DNA of 64,000 nucleotides from Kitasatospora sp. NBC_00458 (GCF_036013975.1 NZ_CP107904.1:2542001-2606000), one strand, 5' to 3'; positions 37,299 to 50,242 are shown, counted from the first letter of the stretch. The notes: generated by a model from the letters alone, not told the origin. Made by a program: numbers and translations.

Positions 37299-37558
37299 CA
37301 TGACATACCGACGCCTCACAATGATCCCACCCGGGCAGCCGTCACAGGCGCCACGCCCATGCGCCGACCAGAGTTGTGCCCCGTACACCCCCGCCTAACC
37401 GCCCCCGGACGCCGTACCGGAAGCCGTGCTCCCGGCCGCCGCCGGAGCCCCTCCGCCCCGGCCCCCGCCCGGCCCCGCGACAGGCCCCGAGGCAGGCCCC
37501 CCGGGCGCCTCCCGCCCGGCCCCGGCCGGCGGGCCCGAAACGACTTGCGCCGGGCCGA

Positions 37559-37842
37559 TACACTGAGCCTGCAAGGCGCAGATGGGGACGAGTACCGCAG
37601 TACGCAGCCACCAGCGACCCGGGGACGGTGCGAGCCCGGGGGTGTGCACGGCGCGAAGATCACCCCGGAGCCGCCGGAAGAAAGGCCCGCGATTCCCGTC
37701 GCACCGGCCCGGTAGACCCGGCAGCAAGCCCAAACAAGAGGGCCGCACGCAGTACCGCGGCCAAGGAGGGTGGTACCGCGGGGCGGCATGCCGTCTCGTC
37801 CCTCCGTCGGATCCCGTCCACGCATCCGCCGGAGGTAGACGC
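37559..37842 (+). promoter_or_regulatory. ileS promoter and T-box leader RNA
   Basis: -10 TACACT at 37559-37564 with start near 37571. The leader holds the T-box core TGGTACCGCGG (37771-37781), which pairs with the uncharged tRNA 3' end. The candidate isoleucine specifier ATC is at 37659-37661 in stem I, and an AGTA element occurs near 37590. The ribosome site GGAGG (37831-37835) can be sequestered, so this should be the translational type of T-box known for actinobacterial ileS. Uncharged tRNA-Ile would raise IleS synthesis. Confidence 0.85.
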
Positions 37843-37847
37843 CCGCG

Positions 37848-40976
<3,129 letters not shown>

Positions 40977-40987
40977 CCGGACCGCCC

Positions 40988-41025
40988 GGAGCCGCCGTCA
41001 CCCCGCCCGGGGTGGCGGCGGCTCC
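40988..41025 (+). terminator. ileS terminator
   Basis: 17-bp stem GGAGCCGCCGTCACCCC/GGGGTGGCGGCGGCTCC with one wobble pair and a GCCC loop, 12 nt after the ileS stop. Confidence 0.8.
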
Positions 41026-41111
41026 GTCGTTCCCCCGCCCCTCCCCCCGGCTCCGCGCACGTCCGGCCGCGGCACGCGGAACAGCGGAAAGCGGTCCTAC
41101 GGAAAGCAGAA

Positions 41112-41147
41112 CGCCCCCGCCGTGGCCCGGAGGTCACGGCGGGGGCG
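41112..41147. terminator. divIVA terminator, bidirectional
   Basis: 13-bp perfect stem CGCCCCCGCCGTG/CACGGCGGGGGCG with a 10-nt loop, 22 bp past the divIVA stop on the minus strand. Confidence 0.78.
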
Positions 41148-41168
41148 CTGCTGACGTTCGGCTGCCGC

Positions 41169-42515
41169 CTAGTTGTCGCCGTCCTCGTCGATCAGGAACC
41201 CGCGCATCGGCGCCGGCGCCTGCTGCATCGGCTGCGGAGGCTGCGGACGGACGGCCGCCATCGGCTGGGTCATCCCGGCCGGCTGCATCTGCGGGGCACC
41301 CGAGTTGCCGCCCGAGGCCTGCCCGCCGAAGCTCGGCGCGCCGGAGTTCCCGCCGAACGAGCCCTGCCCGCCGAAGGAGGGCTGGTTCCCGCCGAAGGAC
41401 GGCTGGCTGCCACCGAAGCTCGGCGACGGGCTCATCGCACCCGCACCGGCCGGGGCCATCGACGACGCGGCCGGCGGCAGCGACGCGGTGGCCGGGATCC
41501 GCGGCGGAGCGAGCGAGTCGTCCGCCTGGGACTCCAGCTGGCGCAGCTGGGTCTCCAGGTACGACTTCAGACGCGTGCGGTACTCACGCTCGAACGCCCG
41601 CAGGTCCTCGACCTTGCGCTCCAGCGTGGCACGGGCGGACTCCAGCGAGCCCATCGCGACGCGGTGCTTCTCCTGCGCGTCCCGCTCCAGCGCGTCGGCC
41701 TTGGCGCGGGCGTCCCGCTCCAGGCCCTCGGCCCGGCTGCGCGCCTCGCCGACGATCTTGTTGGCCTCGGAACGGGCCTCCGAGATCGCCTGGTCGGCGG
41801 TCTGCTGGGCGAGCGCCAGAACACGGGCGGCGCTGTCGCCACCGGGGCTCTGCTGCTGCTGCATCGGGGCGCCCATCGGGCCGCCCATCTGCTGCGGGCC
41901 GCCCATGGGGCCGCCCATCTGCTGCATCTGCTGCTGGCCCATGCCCTGGCCCATGGGGTTGCCCATGCCCTGCGGGCCGCCGGGGCCGCCCATCGGCTGG
42001 AGCATCTGACCGCCCATCGGCTGGACCAGCTGCTGCTGGCCGCCCATGGTCTGGCCCATCTGCTGCTGCTGCTGCGGGCCGCCGGGGCCCATCGGGCCGC
42101 CCTGGCCGGAGGGGAGCTGCGGGGCACCGGACGGCAGGCCGAGCGGCTGGTTGCCCATCTGCTGCTGCTGCGGGCCACCCATCTGCTGCTGCTGACCGCC
42201 GGGGCCACCCATCTGCTGCGGGCCGCCGGGGCCGCCCTGCTGGCCGGGGACCGGCGGGCCGGATATGGCGGCCGGCACCGGGGCGCCGGAGCGCGCGTCC
42301 TGCGGCGGCTCCTTGCGCATGTTGGCCTGGTTCTGCGCGGCGGCACGGGTCGCGGCGGCCAGCTTGGCGCGCAGGTCCTCGTTCTCGCGGAGAAGTCGGG
42401 TCAGCTCCGCCTCGACCTCGTCGAGGAAGGCATCGACCTCGTCCTCGTCATAGCCTTCGCGCAGGCGGACGGTCGTGAACTGCTTGTTCCGAACGTCCTC
42501 GGGGGTCAATGGCAT
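41169..42515 (-). CDS. divIVA: DivIVA/Wag31 polar growth protein
   Basis: A 448-aa cytoskeletal protein that marks hyphal tips and directs polar wall growth. The N-terminal membrane-binding domain is MPLTPEDVRNKQFTTVRL with DEDEVDAFLDEVEAEL. A first short coiled coil follows, then a long Gln/Gly/Pro/Met-rich linker (about residues 80-225). A second coiled coil (about 230-340, VLALQQTADQAISEARSEA-like) leads to a Gly/Ser/Phe-rich tail ending GFLIDEDGDN. The linker is unusually long, as in streptomycetes. Last gene of the division cluster. Confidence 0.96.
   Translation of the reverse strand: MPLTPEDVRNKQFTTVRLREGYDEDEVDAFLDEVEAELTRLLRENEDLRAKLAAATRAAAQNQANMRKEPPQDARSGAPVPAAISGPPVPGQQGGPGGPQQMGGPGGQQQQMGGPQQQQMGNQPLGLPSGAPQLPSGQGGPMGPGGPQQQQQMGQTMGGQQQLVQPMGGQMLQPMGGPGGPQGMGNPMGQGMGQQQMQQMGGPMGGPQQMGGPMGAPMQQQQSPGGDSAARVLALAQQTADQAISEARSEANKIVGEARSRAEGLERDARAKADALERDAQEKHRVAMGSLESARATLERKVEDLRAFEREYRTRLKSYLETQLRQLESQADDSLAPPRIPATASLPPAASSMAPAGAGAMSPSPSFGGSQPSFGGNQPSFGGQGSFGGNSGAPSFGGQASGGNSGAPQMQPAGMTQPMAAVRPQPPQPMQQAPAPMRGFLIDEDGDN
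41850..42250. repeat. Low-complexity repeats in divIVA
   Basis: Repeated CAGCAGCAG-type and ATGGGCGGCCC-type units on the coding strand give QQQQ and QMGGP runs. The region is likely to vary in length between strains. Confidence 0.7.
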
Positions 42516-42574
42516 CTCTTCACCTCAACGTGATCGTCGGCACACCGGCATCCTGTCGCATCGCTCACCTACGA

Positions 42575-42856
42575 CTAGGGCCGCACAAGCGAGATCAGGA
42601 CATACACAATGATCATCAGTACGAAGAAGGACAGGTCGAGCGCCACGCCCCCGAGACGCAGCGGCGGAATGAACCGCCGCAGAAGCTTGAGCGGCGGATC
42701 CGTGACAGTGTACGTGGCCTCCAGGACCAGGACCATGGCCTTGCCGGGCCGCCACGAACGCGCGAACTGGAAGACCCAGTCCATCACCAGCCGCACGAGC
42801 AGGAACACCAGGAAGACGGTCAGTGCGTAATAGAGCACCGCCCACACGATCTCCAT
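42575..42856 (-). CDS. YggT family membrane protein
   Basis: A 93-aa protein with two membrane helices (VWAVLYYALTVFLVFLLVRLV and LDLSFFVLMIIVYVLISLV) separated by a conserved loop with VTDPPLKLLRRFIPPLRLGG. YggT proteins sit between sepF and divIVA in Gram-positive division clusters and are thought to aid membrane or osmotic functions; the mechanism is not established. Confidence 0.93.
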   Translation of the reverse strand: MEIVWAVLYYALTVFLVFLLVRLVMDWVFQFARSWRPGKAMVLVLEATYTVTDPPLKLLRRFIPPLRLGGVALDLSFFVLMIIVYVLISLVRP

Positions 42857-42949
42857 CGCGCTTCCCTCTCCCCGGTTCTTCGGCCTTGGGGCCGCTCGCC
42901 TGTCGCTAACTCACTGTCGATCAGATCCACACGTAAAGTCGTGGCCGGG

Positions 42950-43552
42950 TCAGCTCTGGTTGAAGAACCCACCCTCGGCGATCCGAGCCTTGTCCTCCGC
43001 CGTGACATCGACGTTAGCAGGAGACAGGAGGAACACCTTCTGCGTCACGCGCTCGATACTGCCGTGCAGACCGAAGACGAGTCCAGCGGCGAAGTCTACG
43101 AGCCGCTTGGCATCGGTGTCGTCCATCTCGGTGAGATTCATGATCACAGGGGTGCCGCCACGGAACTGTTCCCCGATGGTACGGGCCTCGTTGTAGGTCC
43201 TCGGGTGCAGCGTGGTGATGCGGTAGGGCTCTCGTTCGTTCACTACCTTGGGCATGATCACCGGGGCGCTCTTCTCCAGGTTGTGGCGGCGTTCGGGTGT
43301 GATGGACGACACTGGGGCCATCCTCGGAGTCTCCTGGCGGATCGGGACCGCGGCCGGCACCGGCTGCGGCGCGATCGAGGGGACCGGAGCGGGGGTCGCG
43401 GCGGCCGGCCGCGGGATGTCCTCGGTCCGTCCGGTCCGAATCGGCTCGGGGTCCGCGTCGTAGTCGTCGTCGGGGTCGTACCCCTGACCGTCGTACGTCT
43501 CGTCCTCCACGAGGCCGAGGTAGACCGCCATCTTGCGCATTGCGCCGGCCAT
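42950..43552 (-). CDS. sepF: Cell division protein SepF
   Basis: A 200-aa FtsZ-binding membrane tether. The N-terminal amphipathic segment is [18 protein letters not shown]. An acidic/Pro-Ala linker follows (about 17-90), then the SepF core ([59 protein letters not shown]). In actinobacteria lacking FtsA it serves as the main Z-ring anchor, which fits the absence of ftsA here. Confidence 0.96.
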   Translation of the reverse strand: MAGAMRKMAVYLGLVEDETYDGQGYDPDDDYDADPEPIRTGRTEDIPRPAAATPAPVPSIAPQPVPAAVPIRQETPRMAPVSSITPERRHNLEKSAPVIMPKVVNEREPYRITTLHPRTYNEARTIGEQFRGGTPVIMNLTEMDDTDAKRLVDFAAGLVFGLHGSIERVTQKVFLLSPANVDVTAEDKARIAEGGFFNQS

Positions 43553-43779
43553 GCTCCTGTCTCCTCCGCTTGTGGTGGACCGGCTCCGTCCCGGCGGCCG
43601 GGCCGTACGACCCCGCCTGCGGATTCCGCGGTCCGCCCACGACGTTCCGTCAGGCCGACGGCCGGTCAGAAATCGTGGATGAGGGCCGCGGAGCTGCGAT
43701 CCACGGTTGGCTAGCGCTCAGATAAGCTGCTAGCTTCTGTCCTATTTTGTCCTGCAGTCTGATCTACTACCCGGTGACG

Positions 43780-44586
43780 TTACCTGAGGGGTGACCGCAC
43801 TCCGAGTACCGCCGTTCCGACGCGCACGTGTGTCGCTCCGGCGGCAATGGCCTGCTCCAGATCGCCGCTCATCCCTGCGGAGACCATGGTGGCAGCAGGA
43901 TGGGCCGTCCGTACGGCGCTTGCGATTTCCGCCAGCCGATCGAAGGCGCGGGCCGGGTCCCCGGCCAGCGGTCCGGCGAGCGGGGCGACCGTCATCACAC
44001 CGTCCAGCCGCAGGCCGGGCGTGTCGGCGATGGCGTCCGCCATCGCCGGGACGTCCGCCGGGGCGACCCCGGCGCGGTGCCCGCCCTCGCCGTCCTCCTT
44101 GTCCAGGGCGACCTGCACCAGGCAGCCCAGCTCGGGCCGGTCCCCCTTGAGCACCGCCGCACCCAGCGACTCCACCAGCCTGAGCCGGTCCACCGAGTGC
44201 ACGTGGTTCGCGTACCGGACGACCGAGCGGACCTTGTTGGTCTGGAGCTGGCCGACGAAGTGCCAGTCGAGTGGAAGGTTTCTGCACTGCTCCGCCTTGG
44301 GCGCCGCGTCCTGGTCGCGGTTCTCGGCGACGTCGGTGACGCCCAGTCCGGCCAGCAGTGCGGTGTCCTCGGCCGGGTAGGTCTTGGTGACCACGATCAG
44401 CCGGACCTCCCCGCGGGCCCGTCCGGCCGCGGCGCAGGCGTCGGCGATCCGCCGCTCGACGACCTCCAGGTTGGTCCCCAGCTGTTCGTACCGGGCGCGT
44501 TGCCCCTCCGTCAGCGCCGCCGACCAGCTCGCGTCGGGGAAACCGGCGGTGCTTCCCGGGAACGGTCCGTAGATGTCGTTCGTCAT
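43780..44586 (-). CDS. YggS family PLP-binding protein
   Basis: A 268-aa PLP homeostasis protein of the alanine-racemase N-terminal fold. The PLP lysine is in VRLIVVTKTYPAED (near residue 67). LDWHFVGQLQTNK and VSAGMSGDLEQAIAAG are family motifs; the latter binds the cofactor phosphate. The ATG overlaps the YlmD stop (TGATG). The 227 bp that follow to sepF hold an AT-rich patch (43710-43760), probably the sepF promoter region. Confidence 0.94.
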   Translation of the reverse strand: MTNDIYGPFPGSTAGFPDASWSAALTEGQRARYEQLGTNLEVVERRIADACAAAGRARGEVRLIVVTKTYPAEDTALLAGLGVTDVAENRDQDAAPKAEQCRNLPLDWHFVGQLQTNKVRSVVRYANHVHSVDRLRLVESLGAAVLKGDRPELGCLVQVALDKEDGEGGHRAGVAPADVPAMADAIADTPGLRLDGVMTVAPLAGPLAGDPARAFDRLAEIASAVRTAHPAATMVSAGMSGDLEQAIAAGATHVRVGTAVLGVRSPLR

Positions 44587-45317
44587 CAGAGATCAGAGCC
44601 CAACCAGACGTAGCTCGCGAGCCGGCCCGTGCGCTGCTCGCGACGATAGGAGTAGTGATCGGCGGATTCGAGGGTGCAGACAGATGATCGCACCAACTCG
44701 GTGACTCCCGCAGCAGCCAATTGGGCCGCCACTCCGTTCGGCACGTCCAGTGCCGGGGTTCCCCACGAGGTCTCGGCGTACGCGGCGGGCACCCGCTCCG
44801 CGACCTCCGCGCGCAACTGCGCGGGCACCTCGTAACAGCGGCCGCAGACCGCGGGACCGGTCGCCGCGGTGATCCGCCCGGGCTCGGCGCCCAGCTCCAG
44901 CATCGCCCGCACCACCGCGGGCACCACTCCGGCCGCGAGTCCCGGCCGGCCCGCGTGGGCCGCCCCGACCACACCCGCCACCGGGTCGGCCAGCAGCACC
45001 GGGGTGCAGTCCGCGGTCAGGACCGCCAGCGCCAGCGGCCGGTCGCTGACCACCGCGTCCACCGCGGGGGCCTCGCCCTCCGGCTGGCGCCCCGTCACCA
45101 CCGCCACGTCCGCGCCGTGCACCTGGTTCATCCAGACCACGTCGGCCGGGTCCAGGCCCAGCGAACGGGCCGCAACCGCCCGGTTCTCCCGGACGGCCGC
45201 CGGGTCGTCCCCCACCGCACCGCCGAGGTTCAACTCCCCGTACGGCGAAGTGCTCACCCCGCCCCACCGGGTGGTGAAGGCGAAGTGAGCACCATCGCGT
45301 ACGACGCGATCGATCAC
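44586..45317 (-). CDS. YlmD/YfiH family (laccase-domain) protein
   Basis: A 243-aa Cu/Zn-binding purine nucleoside phosphorylase/laccase-like protein of the YfiH family. Metal ligands are in [22 protein letters not shown] and [12 protein letters not shown]. In Gram-negatives the orthologue removes aberrant peptidoglycan amino acids. The GTG overlaps the ftsZ stop by GTGA, so it is translated together with ftsZ. Confidence 0.93.
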   Translation of the reverse strand: MIDRVVRDGAHFAFTTRWGGVSTSPYGELNLGGAVGDDPAAVRENRAVAARSLGLDPADVVWMNQVHGADVAVVTGRQPEGEAPAVDAVVSDRPLALAVLTADCTPVLLADPVAGVVGAAHAGRPGLAAGVVPAVVRAMLELGAEPGRITAATGPAVCGRCYEVPAQLRAEVAERVPAAYAETSWGTPALDVPNGVAAQLAAAGVTELVRSSVCTLESADHYSYRREQRTGRLASYVWLGSDL

Positions 45318-46549
45318 TTAAGGAAGTCCGGGACGTCGAGCTCCTCCGCCGGGCTCTCCACGTACGGCTGGCGGGCCGGCTGCACCTGCGGCGGAACCGG
45401 GGCGGCCGTCGCGGTGGCCGGGGCCTCCGCGGGACGGACCGGAGCCGAGCCCTCACCCTCCGGACGGGACGTCACCGAGCCGATGCCGCCGTACGCGGGC
45501 CGGCCGGCCGGGCGCTCGGGGGCGCTGCCGGCGGACGAGGCCGACGAGCCGGACGGGGTCGCGCTCGCCTTGACCACCGGGTCGCGGACGATGGCCGGCG
45601 GCTGGCCGCCGTCGAAGCCGGCCGCGATGACGGTGACCCGGACCTCGTCGCCGAGCGCGTCGTCGATGACCGCGCCGAAGATGATGTTGGCCTCGGGGTG
45701 CGCCGCCTCGCTGACCAGCTGGGCGGACTCGTTGATCTCGAACAGGCCGAGGTCGGAGCCGCCCGAGATGGAGAGCAGCACGCCGCGGGCGCCGTCGATC
45801 GAGGCCTCCAGCAGCGGGGAGGAGATCGCCATCACGGCGGCGGCCTTGGCGCGGTCCTCGCCGCGGGCCGAGCCGATGCCCATGAGCGCCGAACCGGCCT
45901 CGGACATGACGGACTTGACGTCGGCGAAGTCGAGGTTGATCAGACCGGGGGTGGTGATCAGGTCGGTGATGCCCTGGACGCCGGAGAGCAGCACCTGGTC
46001 GGCGGAGCGGAACGCGTCCAGCACGCTGACCTGGCGGTCCGAGATGGACAGCAGCCGGTCGTTGGGGATCACGATGAGGGTGTCGACCTCTTCGCGGAGG
46101 CTGGCGATGCCGTCCTCGGCCTGGTTGGCGCGACGCCGGCCCTCGAAGGTGAACGGGCGGGTGACCACGCCGATGGTGAGCGCGCCCAGCGAGCGGGCGA
46201 TGTTGGCGACCACGGGGGCGCCGCCGGTGCCGGTGCCGCCGCCCTCGCCGGCGGTGACGAAGACCATGTCGGCCCCCTTGAGGACCTCCTCGATCTCCTC
46301 GCGGTGGTCCTCGGCGGCCTTGCGGCCGACCTCGGGGTTGGCGCCGGCGCCGAGGCCCCGGGTGAGTTCACGGCCCACATCGAGCTTGACGTCGGCGTCG
46401 CTCATGAGGAGGGCCTGCGCATCGGTGTTGATCGCGATGAACTCGACGCCCTTGAGACCGACCTCGATCATCCGGTTGATGGCGTTGACACCACCGCCGC
46501 CGATTCCGACGACCTTGATGACTGCGAGGTAGTTCTGCGGTGCTGCCAC
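45314..46549 (-). CDS. ftsZ: Cell division GTPase FtsZ
   Basis: The 411-aa tubulin homologue that forms Z-rings and, in streptomycetes, the sporulation Z-ladders. GTP-binding segments are [15 protein letters not shown] and the tubulin signature [13 protein letters not shown]. The T7 loop lies in the [20 protein letters not shown] region. A Pro-rich linker ends in the C-terminal peptide ELDVPDFLK, which binds SepF. GTG 46549 with AGAGG 8 nt upstream is preferred over the start at 46675. Confidence 0.98.
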   Translation of the reverse strand: MAAPQNYLAVIKVVGIGGGGVNAINRMIEVGLKGVEFIAINTDAQALLMSDADVKLDVGRELTRGLGAGANPEVGRKAAEDHREEIEEVLKGADMVFVTAGEGGGTGTGGAPVVANIARSLGALTIGVVTRPFTFEGRRRANQAEDGIASLREEVDTLIVIPNDRLLSISDRQVSVLDAFRSADQVLLSGVQGITDLITTPGLINLDFADVKSVMSEAGSALMGIGSARGEDRAKAAAVMAISSPLLEASIDGARGVLLSISGGSDLGLFEINESAQLVSEAAHPEANIIFGAVIDDALGDEVRVTVIAAGFDGGQPPAIVRDPVVKASATPSGSSASSAGSAPERPAGRPAYGGIGSVTSRPEGEGSAPVRPAEAPATATAAPVPPQVQPARQPYVESPAEELDVPDFLK

Positions 46550-46673
46550 GTCGAAGGCCTCTCGCCTCGAATTTCCGGGTCGGTACGACGCCGGTGGGGG
46601 TCGTTCCGACGGATGTCGATGGGTAGGGAGCCTGGTTTCTGACGCAATGTCCGAAATGCCGACCGCCGACCCC

Positions 46674-46698
46674 AACCCTAAACTTGACCTTTAGGGTT
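46674..46698. promoter_or_regulatory. Palindrome in the ftsZ upstream region
   Basis: AACCCTAAA and TTTAGGGTT, 9-bp perfect arms with a 7-nt spacer, about 125 bp before the ftsZ start. AT-rich and isolated in its surroundings; likely a regulator site or promoter element. Confidence 0.5.
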
Positions 46699-46748
46699 AG
46701 TGCTGTGCCTCTGTCACATCACCAGGGAACACAGGCTGGTGACACAGG

Positions 46749-46778
46749 ACACTAGGTGGCTCCGGCCACGTGTTTCAA
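46749..46778 (-). promoter_or_regulatory. ftsZ promoter
   Basis: Minus strand: -35 TTGAAA (46773-46778), 18-bp spacer, -10 TAGTGT (46749-46754). Predicted leader of about 195 nt. The 407-bp ftsQ-ftsZ gap (46550-46956) holds no gene and probably other promoters too; several ftsZ promoters are known in S. coelicolor. Confidence 0.6.
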
Positions 46779-46956
46779 CGAACACGCCGAGCTTCCCTTT
46801 TTCTTTTGAGCCTATGTGATCATCAACCGGCGGATGAAACCGGGGTGACCACCAAGGGTCGGGCCGACACGAAACCGCGTCAACCCCGCCCGTCACCCGC
46901 CGCCGCTCTTTCGGCGACGCGCTCCGCGCGCACCCTTGTGCGGAAAACCTACCGGA

Positions 46957-47760
46957 TCATCCGGACACCGCCGGCGCGTCCGGCGCACTCACGTCGAAGT
47001 TCGTACCCTTCTGACCCAGCAGCGCCACCAGCACGCGGGATTTCCGATCGGTCTGCTCCGGACTCCCCCAGCGGACCGTCACACCCCCGCTGAGCTGCAA
47101 CTGGATGTCGTCGTACGAATGCACCAGAACCGCCCCGGCCCGCTGCCGGACCTCGGTCGGCAGGCCCGCGGCCACCGTCACCGCACCGTTCACCAACTGC
47201 GCCGGCCCGATCACCGACTCCGCGTCCCTGGCCGGCTGACTGAGCCTGAGCTCCACCACCGGGACGCCCTCCGGGGCGGCCGGCTCGGTGGCGAAGCTCA
47301 CGCCCCCGGCGTCGACCTGGGTGAAGCGGCCGTCCTCGCCCTTCACCGCGGCGACCGCCGTGCGCTGGGTGATCTTCACCCGCAGGGTGTGCGGCCAGCC
47401 CCGCCAGACCTCGGCGCCGGCCACCCGCGGGATCGCCTCCACCTGCCGCCGGACGTCCTCCAGGTCCACCCGGGCCAGCGGGCCGGAACCGACCCCGCCG
47501 ATCGCCGAGCGGACCTGGTCGGCCGTCAGCCTGTCGTCCTGCACGCCCTGCACCGAGACGCTGCGCACGTCGAGGACCGAGGAGAAGAAGACCAGCCAGG
47601 CCAGCACGCCCAGCACCGCGGCGCCGAACGAACCCAGCACCACCACCCCGCGCCGGGAGAGCCGCAGCCGCGGGGCGTACTCCTCGTCCCCCAGGTCCTC
47701 GTCGTGCGGGTGCCCCCGGCCGCCGGCCGGGGGCGGCTCGGCGAGCCGGGCGTCAGCCAC
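46957..47760 (-). CDS. ftsQ: Cell division protein FtsQ
   Basis: A 267-aa bitopic divisome protein. An acidic N-terminus is followed by one membrane helix (GVVVLGSFGAAVLGVLAWLV, about residues 38-58), then the POTRA domain (VLDVRSVSVQGVQDDRLTAD) and the FtsQ beta domain (IPRVAGAEVWRGWPHTLRVK). Its GTG lies within the last codons of murG. Followed by the long ftsZ promoter region. Confidence 0.95.
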   Translation of the reverse strand: MADARLAEPPPAGGRGHPHDEDLGDEEYAPRLRLSRRGVVVLGSFGAAVLGVLAWLVFFSSVLDVRSVSVQGVQDDRLTADQVRSAIGGVGSGPLARVDLEDVRRQVEAIPRVAGAEVWRGWPHTLRVKITQRTAVAAVKGEDGRFTQVDAGGVSFATEPAAPEGVPVVELRLSQPARDAESVIGPAQLVNGAVTVAAGLPTEVRQRAGAVLVHSYDDIQLQLSGGVTVRWGSPEQTDRKSRVLVALLGQKGTNFDVSAPDAPAVSG

Positions 47761-48859
47761 GACGGCGGCCGCCCCTGGCTGCCTCGATGGCCTCGTAGAC
47801 CATGCCGACCAGCAGCTCGTCCGCGTCCCGGCGGCCGAACTCGGCGGCGGCCCGGCTCATGTCCCAGAGCTTCTGCGGGTCGGTGAGCACCGGCAGCACG
47901 TTCTGCAGCACCCAGTCCGGGTTCAGCTCGGCGTCGTCGACCAGCAGCCCGCCGCCGGCCTTCACCATCGGCTGGGCGTTCAGCCGCTGCTCGCCGTTGC
48001 CGATCGGCAGCGGGACGAAGGCGGCGGGCAGGCCCACGGCCGCCAGCTCGGCCACCGTCATCGCGCCCGCCCGGCAGAGCATCAGGTCGGCGGCCGCGTA
48101 CGCGAGGTCCATCCGGTCCAGGTACGGCAGCGCGCGGTACGGCGGCATCCCGGGGATGTCGTCCACCTGCGGCAGCTCGTTCTTGGGGCCGACGGCGTGC
48201 AGGATCTGGACGCCGTACTGCTGGAGGCGCGGGGCGATCGCCGCGACCGTCTCGTTGAGCCGGCGCGCGCCCTGCGAGCCGCCCGAGACCAGCAGGGTGG
48301 GCAGCCGCTGGTCGAGGCCGAAGTAGTGCCGGGCCTCGGGCCGGGACGCGTTGCGGTCCAGGGTGGCGATGGTCCGGCGCAGCGGGATGCCGATGTACCG
48401 GGAGTCGCGGAGCTTGCTGTCCGGCGTGGAGACCGCGACGAAGTCGCTGTAGCGCGCGCCGATCTTGTTGGCCAGGCCGGGCCGGGCGTTGGCCTCGTGC
48501 ACCACGATCGGCACACCGGCCCGTTTGGCGGCCAGGTAGGCGGGCATCGCGACGTAGCCGCCGAAGCCGACCACCGCGTCCGCCTTGACCCGCTCGATGA
48601 TCTCCTGGGCGGCCCGGACGGTGCCGCGCAGCCGGCCCGGGACGGTGATCAGCTCGGGCGTGGGCTTGCGGGGCAGCGGGACGGCCGGGATCAGCTCCAG
48701 CTGGTAGCCGCGCTCGGGTACCAGCCGGGTCTCCAGGCCGCGCTCGGTCCCGAGGGCGGTGATCCCGACGGACGGGTCATGCCTGCGGAGGGCGTCCGCG
48801 AGGGCCATGGCCGGCTCGATGTGACCGGCGGTCCCCCCGCCGGCGAGTACGACATGCAC
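47753..48859 (-). CDS. murG: UDP-GlcNAc transferase MurG
   Basis: A 368-aa GT28 glycosyltransferase that adds GlcNAc to lipid I to give lipid II at the inner membrane face. Motifs are VLAGGGTAGHIEPAMALA, VVGFGGYVAMPAYLAA, LLVSGGSQGARRLNE, and CRAGAMTVAELAAVGLPA with NGEQRLNAQPM (UDP-GlcNAc site). GTG 48859 lies 7 bp after the ftsW stop. Confidence 0.97.
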   Translation of the reverse strand: MHVVLAGGGTAGHIEPAMALADALRRHDPSVGITALGTERGLETRLVPERGYQLELIPAVPLPRKPTPELITVPGRLRGTVRAAQEIIERVKADAVVGFGGYVAMPAYLAAKRAGVPIVVHEANARPGLANKIGARYSDFVAVSTPDSKLRDSRYIGIPLRRTIATLDRNASRPEARHYFGLDQRLPTLLVSGGSQGARRLNETVAAIAPRLQQYGVQILHAVGPKNELPQVDDIPGMPPYRALPYLDRMDLAYAAADLMLCRAGAMTVAELAAVGLPAAFVPLPIGNGEQRLNAQPMVKAGGGLLVDDAELNPDWVLQNVLPVLTDPQKLWDMSRAAAEFGRRDADELLVGMVYEAIEAARGGRRRG

Positions 48860-48865
48860 CGAAAT

Positions 48866-50242
48866 TCACCGCTCCCTGCGTGCCGGCACCGGGGCCGGGC
48901 GCGCTGTGGTTCGTCGTCGTGGCAGCACCCGGGCCAGCTGTCTCCTGATCCGGGAGTTCTTGCTCCGGGCGGCCAGGGCCGCCTTCGCTCCCGAGCTGCT
49001 GCGTGCCAGGCAGAGCAGCACCCCGATCGCGGACATGGCCGACAGCATGGCGGAACCGCCGTAGGAGAACAGCGGGAGCGGGACGCCCGCGATGGGCAGC
49101 AGTCCCAGCGCCGACCCCAGGTTGATCACGGCCTGAGCCATGATCCAGGTGATGGCGGCTCCCGCGGCGTACCTGACGAAGGGATCCTTCGTGCCGATGG
49201 CCACACGGATACCCGCGTAGCCTAGTGCCGCGAAGAGACCGATCACCGACAGCGTCCCCACCAGTCCCAGTTCCTCGCCGGTCGTGGCGAAGATGAAGTC
49301 GGTGTGCGCCTCCGGGAGCTGGCCCCACTTCTCGACGCCGGCGCCGAGGCCGGAGCCGAAGAGGCCGCCGAGGCCGAACGAGTAGACGCCGTGCAGGGCC
49401 TGGAAGCAGGCGCCGGCCGGGTCGAGCTTGGTCACGCCGATGCAGGAGAGCCGCTCGGCGCGGTGCGGGACGGTGACCACCAGGGCGGTGCAGACCACCA
49501 CCGCCACGCCGAGGGTGGCCACGAACAGCCGAAGCGGCGCGCCGACCATCCAGAGCAGGCCGAACAGCATGGCCACCAGGATCATCGCGGTGCCCATGTC
49601 GCCGCCGAGCATGATCAGCGCGAGCAGCAGCAGCGCACCGGGGACCAGCGGGACCAGCAGGTGCTTCCACTGGTCGAGGGTGCCGTTCTTCTGCTTCCGC
49701 GCCAGCAGGTCGGCGCCCCACAGCACCAGGGCCAGCTTGGCGAACTCGGAGGGCTGGAACTGGAACACGCCGAAATCCAGCCAGTTCCGGTTGCCGTTGA
49801 CCTCCACGCCGACGCCGGGGATGGCGACCAGGACGAGCGCCCCGATCACCCCGAGCATCACCGGGTAGACGATCACCCGCAGCACCGCCACCGGAACCAG
49901 GGCGAACCCGACCAGCAGCGCGAAGCCGAGCAGCACCCCGACCAGCTGTTTGAAGAAGTAGAACTGGGTCGAACGGTGCTGGCCCAGGGCGAGGATCTGC
50001 GAGGCGGAGAACACCATCATCAGCCCGAGCCCCACCAGCAGCAGCGCCGTGCCGGCGATCAGCAGGTACGGCGTGAGCGGCCGGTCCAGGGTGTACCGCA
50101 GGCGGGCCCGGAAGGCCTGTACGCGGGCCAGCGGGCCGGCGGACTTGTAGGCGGTGGTGGTGGCCGAGATCACCCGCCAGGGATCGGTCGCCCCGCCCTC
50201 CGGTGCGCCCGGATCCCCCGCCCTGCCCTGACCGCCGCCCAC
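48866..50242 (-). CDS. ftsW: SEDS glycosyltransferase FtsW
   Basis: A 458-aa polytopic septal peptidoglycan polymerase with about ten membrane helices. Motifs are NGNRNWLDFGVFQFQPSEFA, GGDMGTAMILVAM, PEAHTDFIFATTGEELG and GVPLPLFSYGGSAM. The extended basic C-terminus (RSKNSRIRRQLARVLPRRR) is cytoplasmic. It works with FtsI. The GTG at 50242 gives a Gly-rich N-terminus; a downstream start is possible. Separated from murD by 117 bp. Confidence 0.96.
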   Translation of the reverse strand: MGGGQGRAGDPGAPEGGATDPWRVISATTTAYKSAGPLARVQAFRARLRYTLDRPLTPYLLIAGTALLLVGLGLMMVFSASQILALGQHRSTQFYFFKQLVGVLLGFALLVGFALVPVAVLRVIVYPVMLGVIGALVLVAIPGVGVEVNGNRNWLDFGVFQFQPSEFAKLALVLWGADLLARKQKNGTLDQWKHLLVPLVPGALLLLALIMLGGDMGTAMILVAMLFGLLWMVGAPLRLFVATLGVAVVVCTALVVTVPHRAERLSCIGVTKLDPAGACFQALHGVYSFGLGGLFGSGLGAGVEKWGQLPEAHTDFIFATTGEELGLVGTLSVIGLFAALGYAGIRVAIGTKDPFVRYAAGAAITWIMAQAVINLGSALGLLPIAGVPLPLFSYGGSAMLSAMSAIGVLLCLARSSSGAKAALAARSKNSRIRRQLARVLPRRRTTARPAPVPARRER

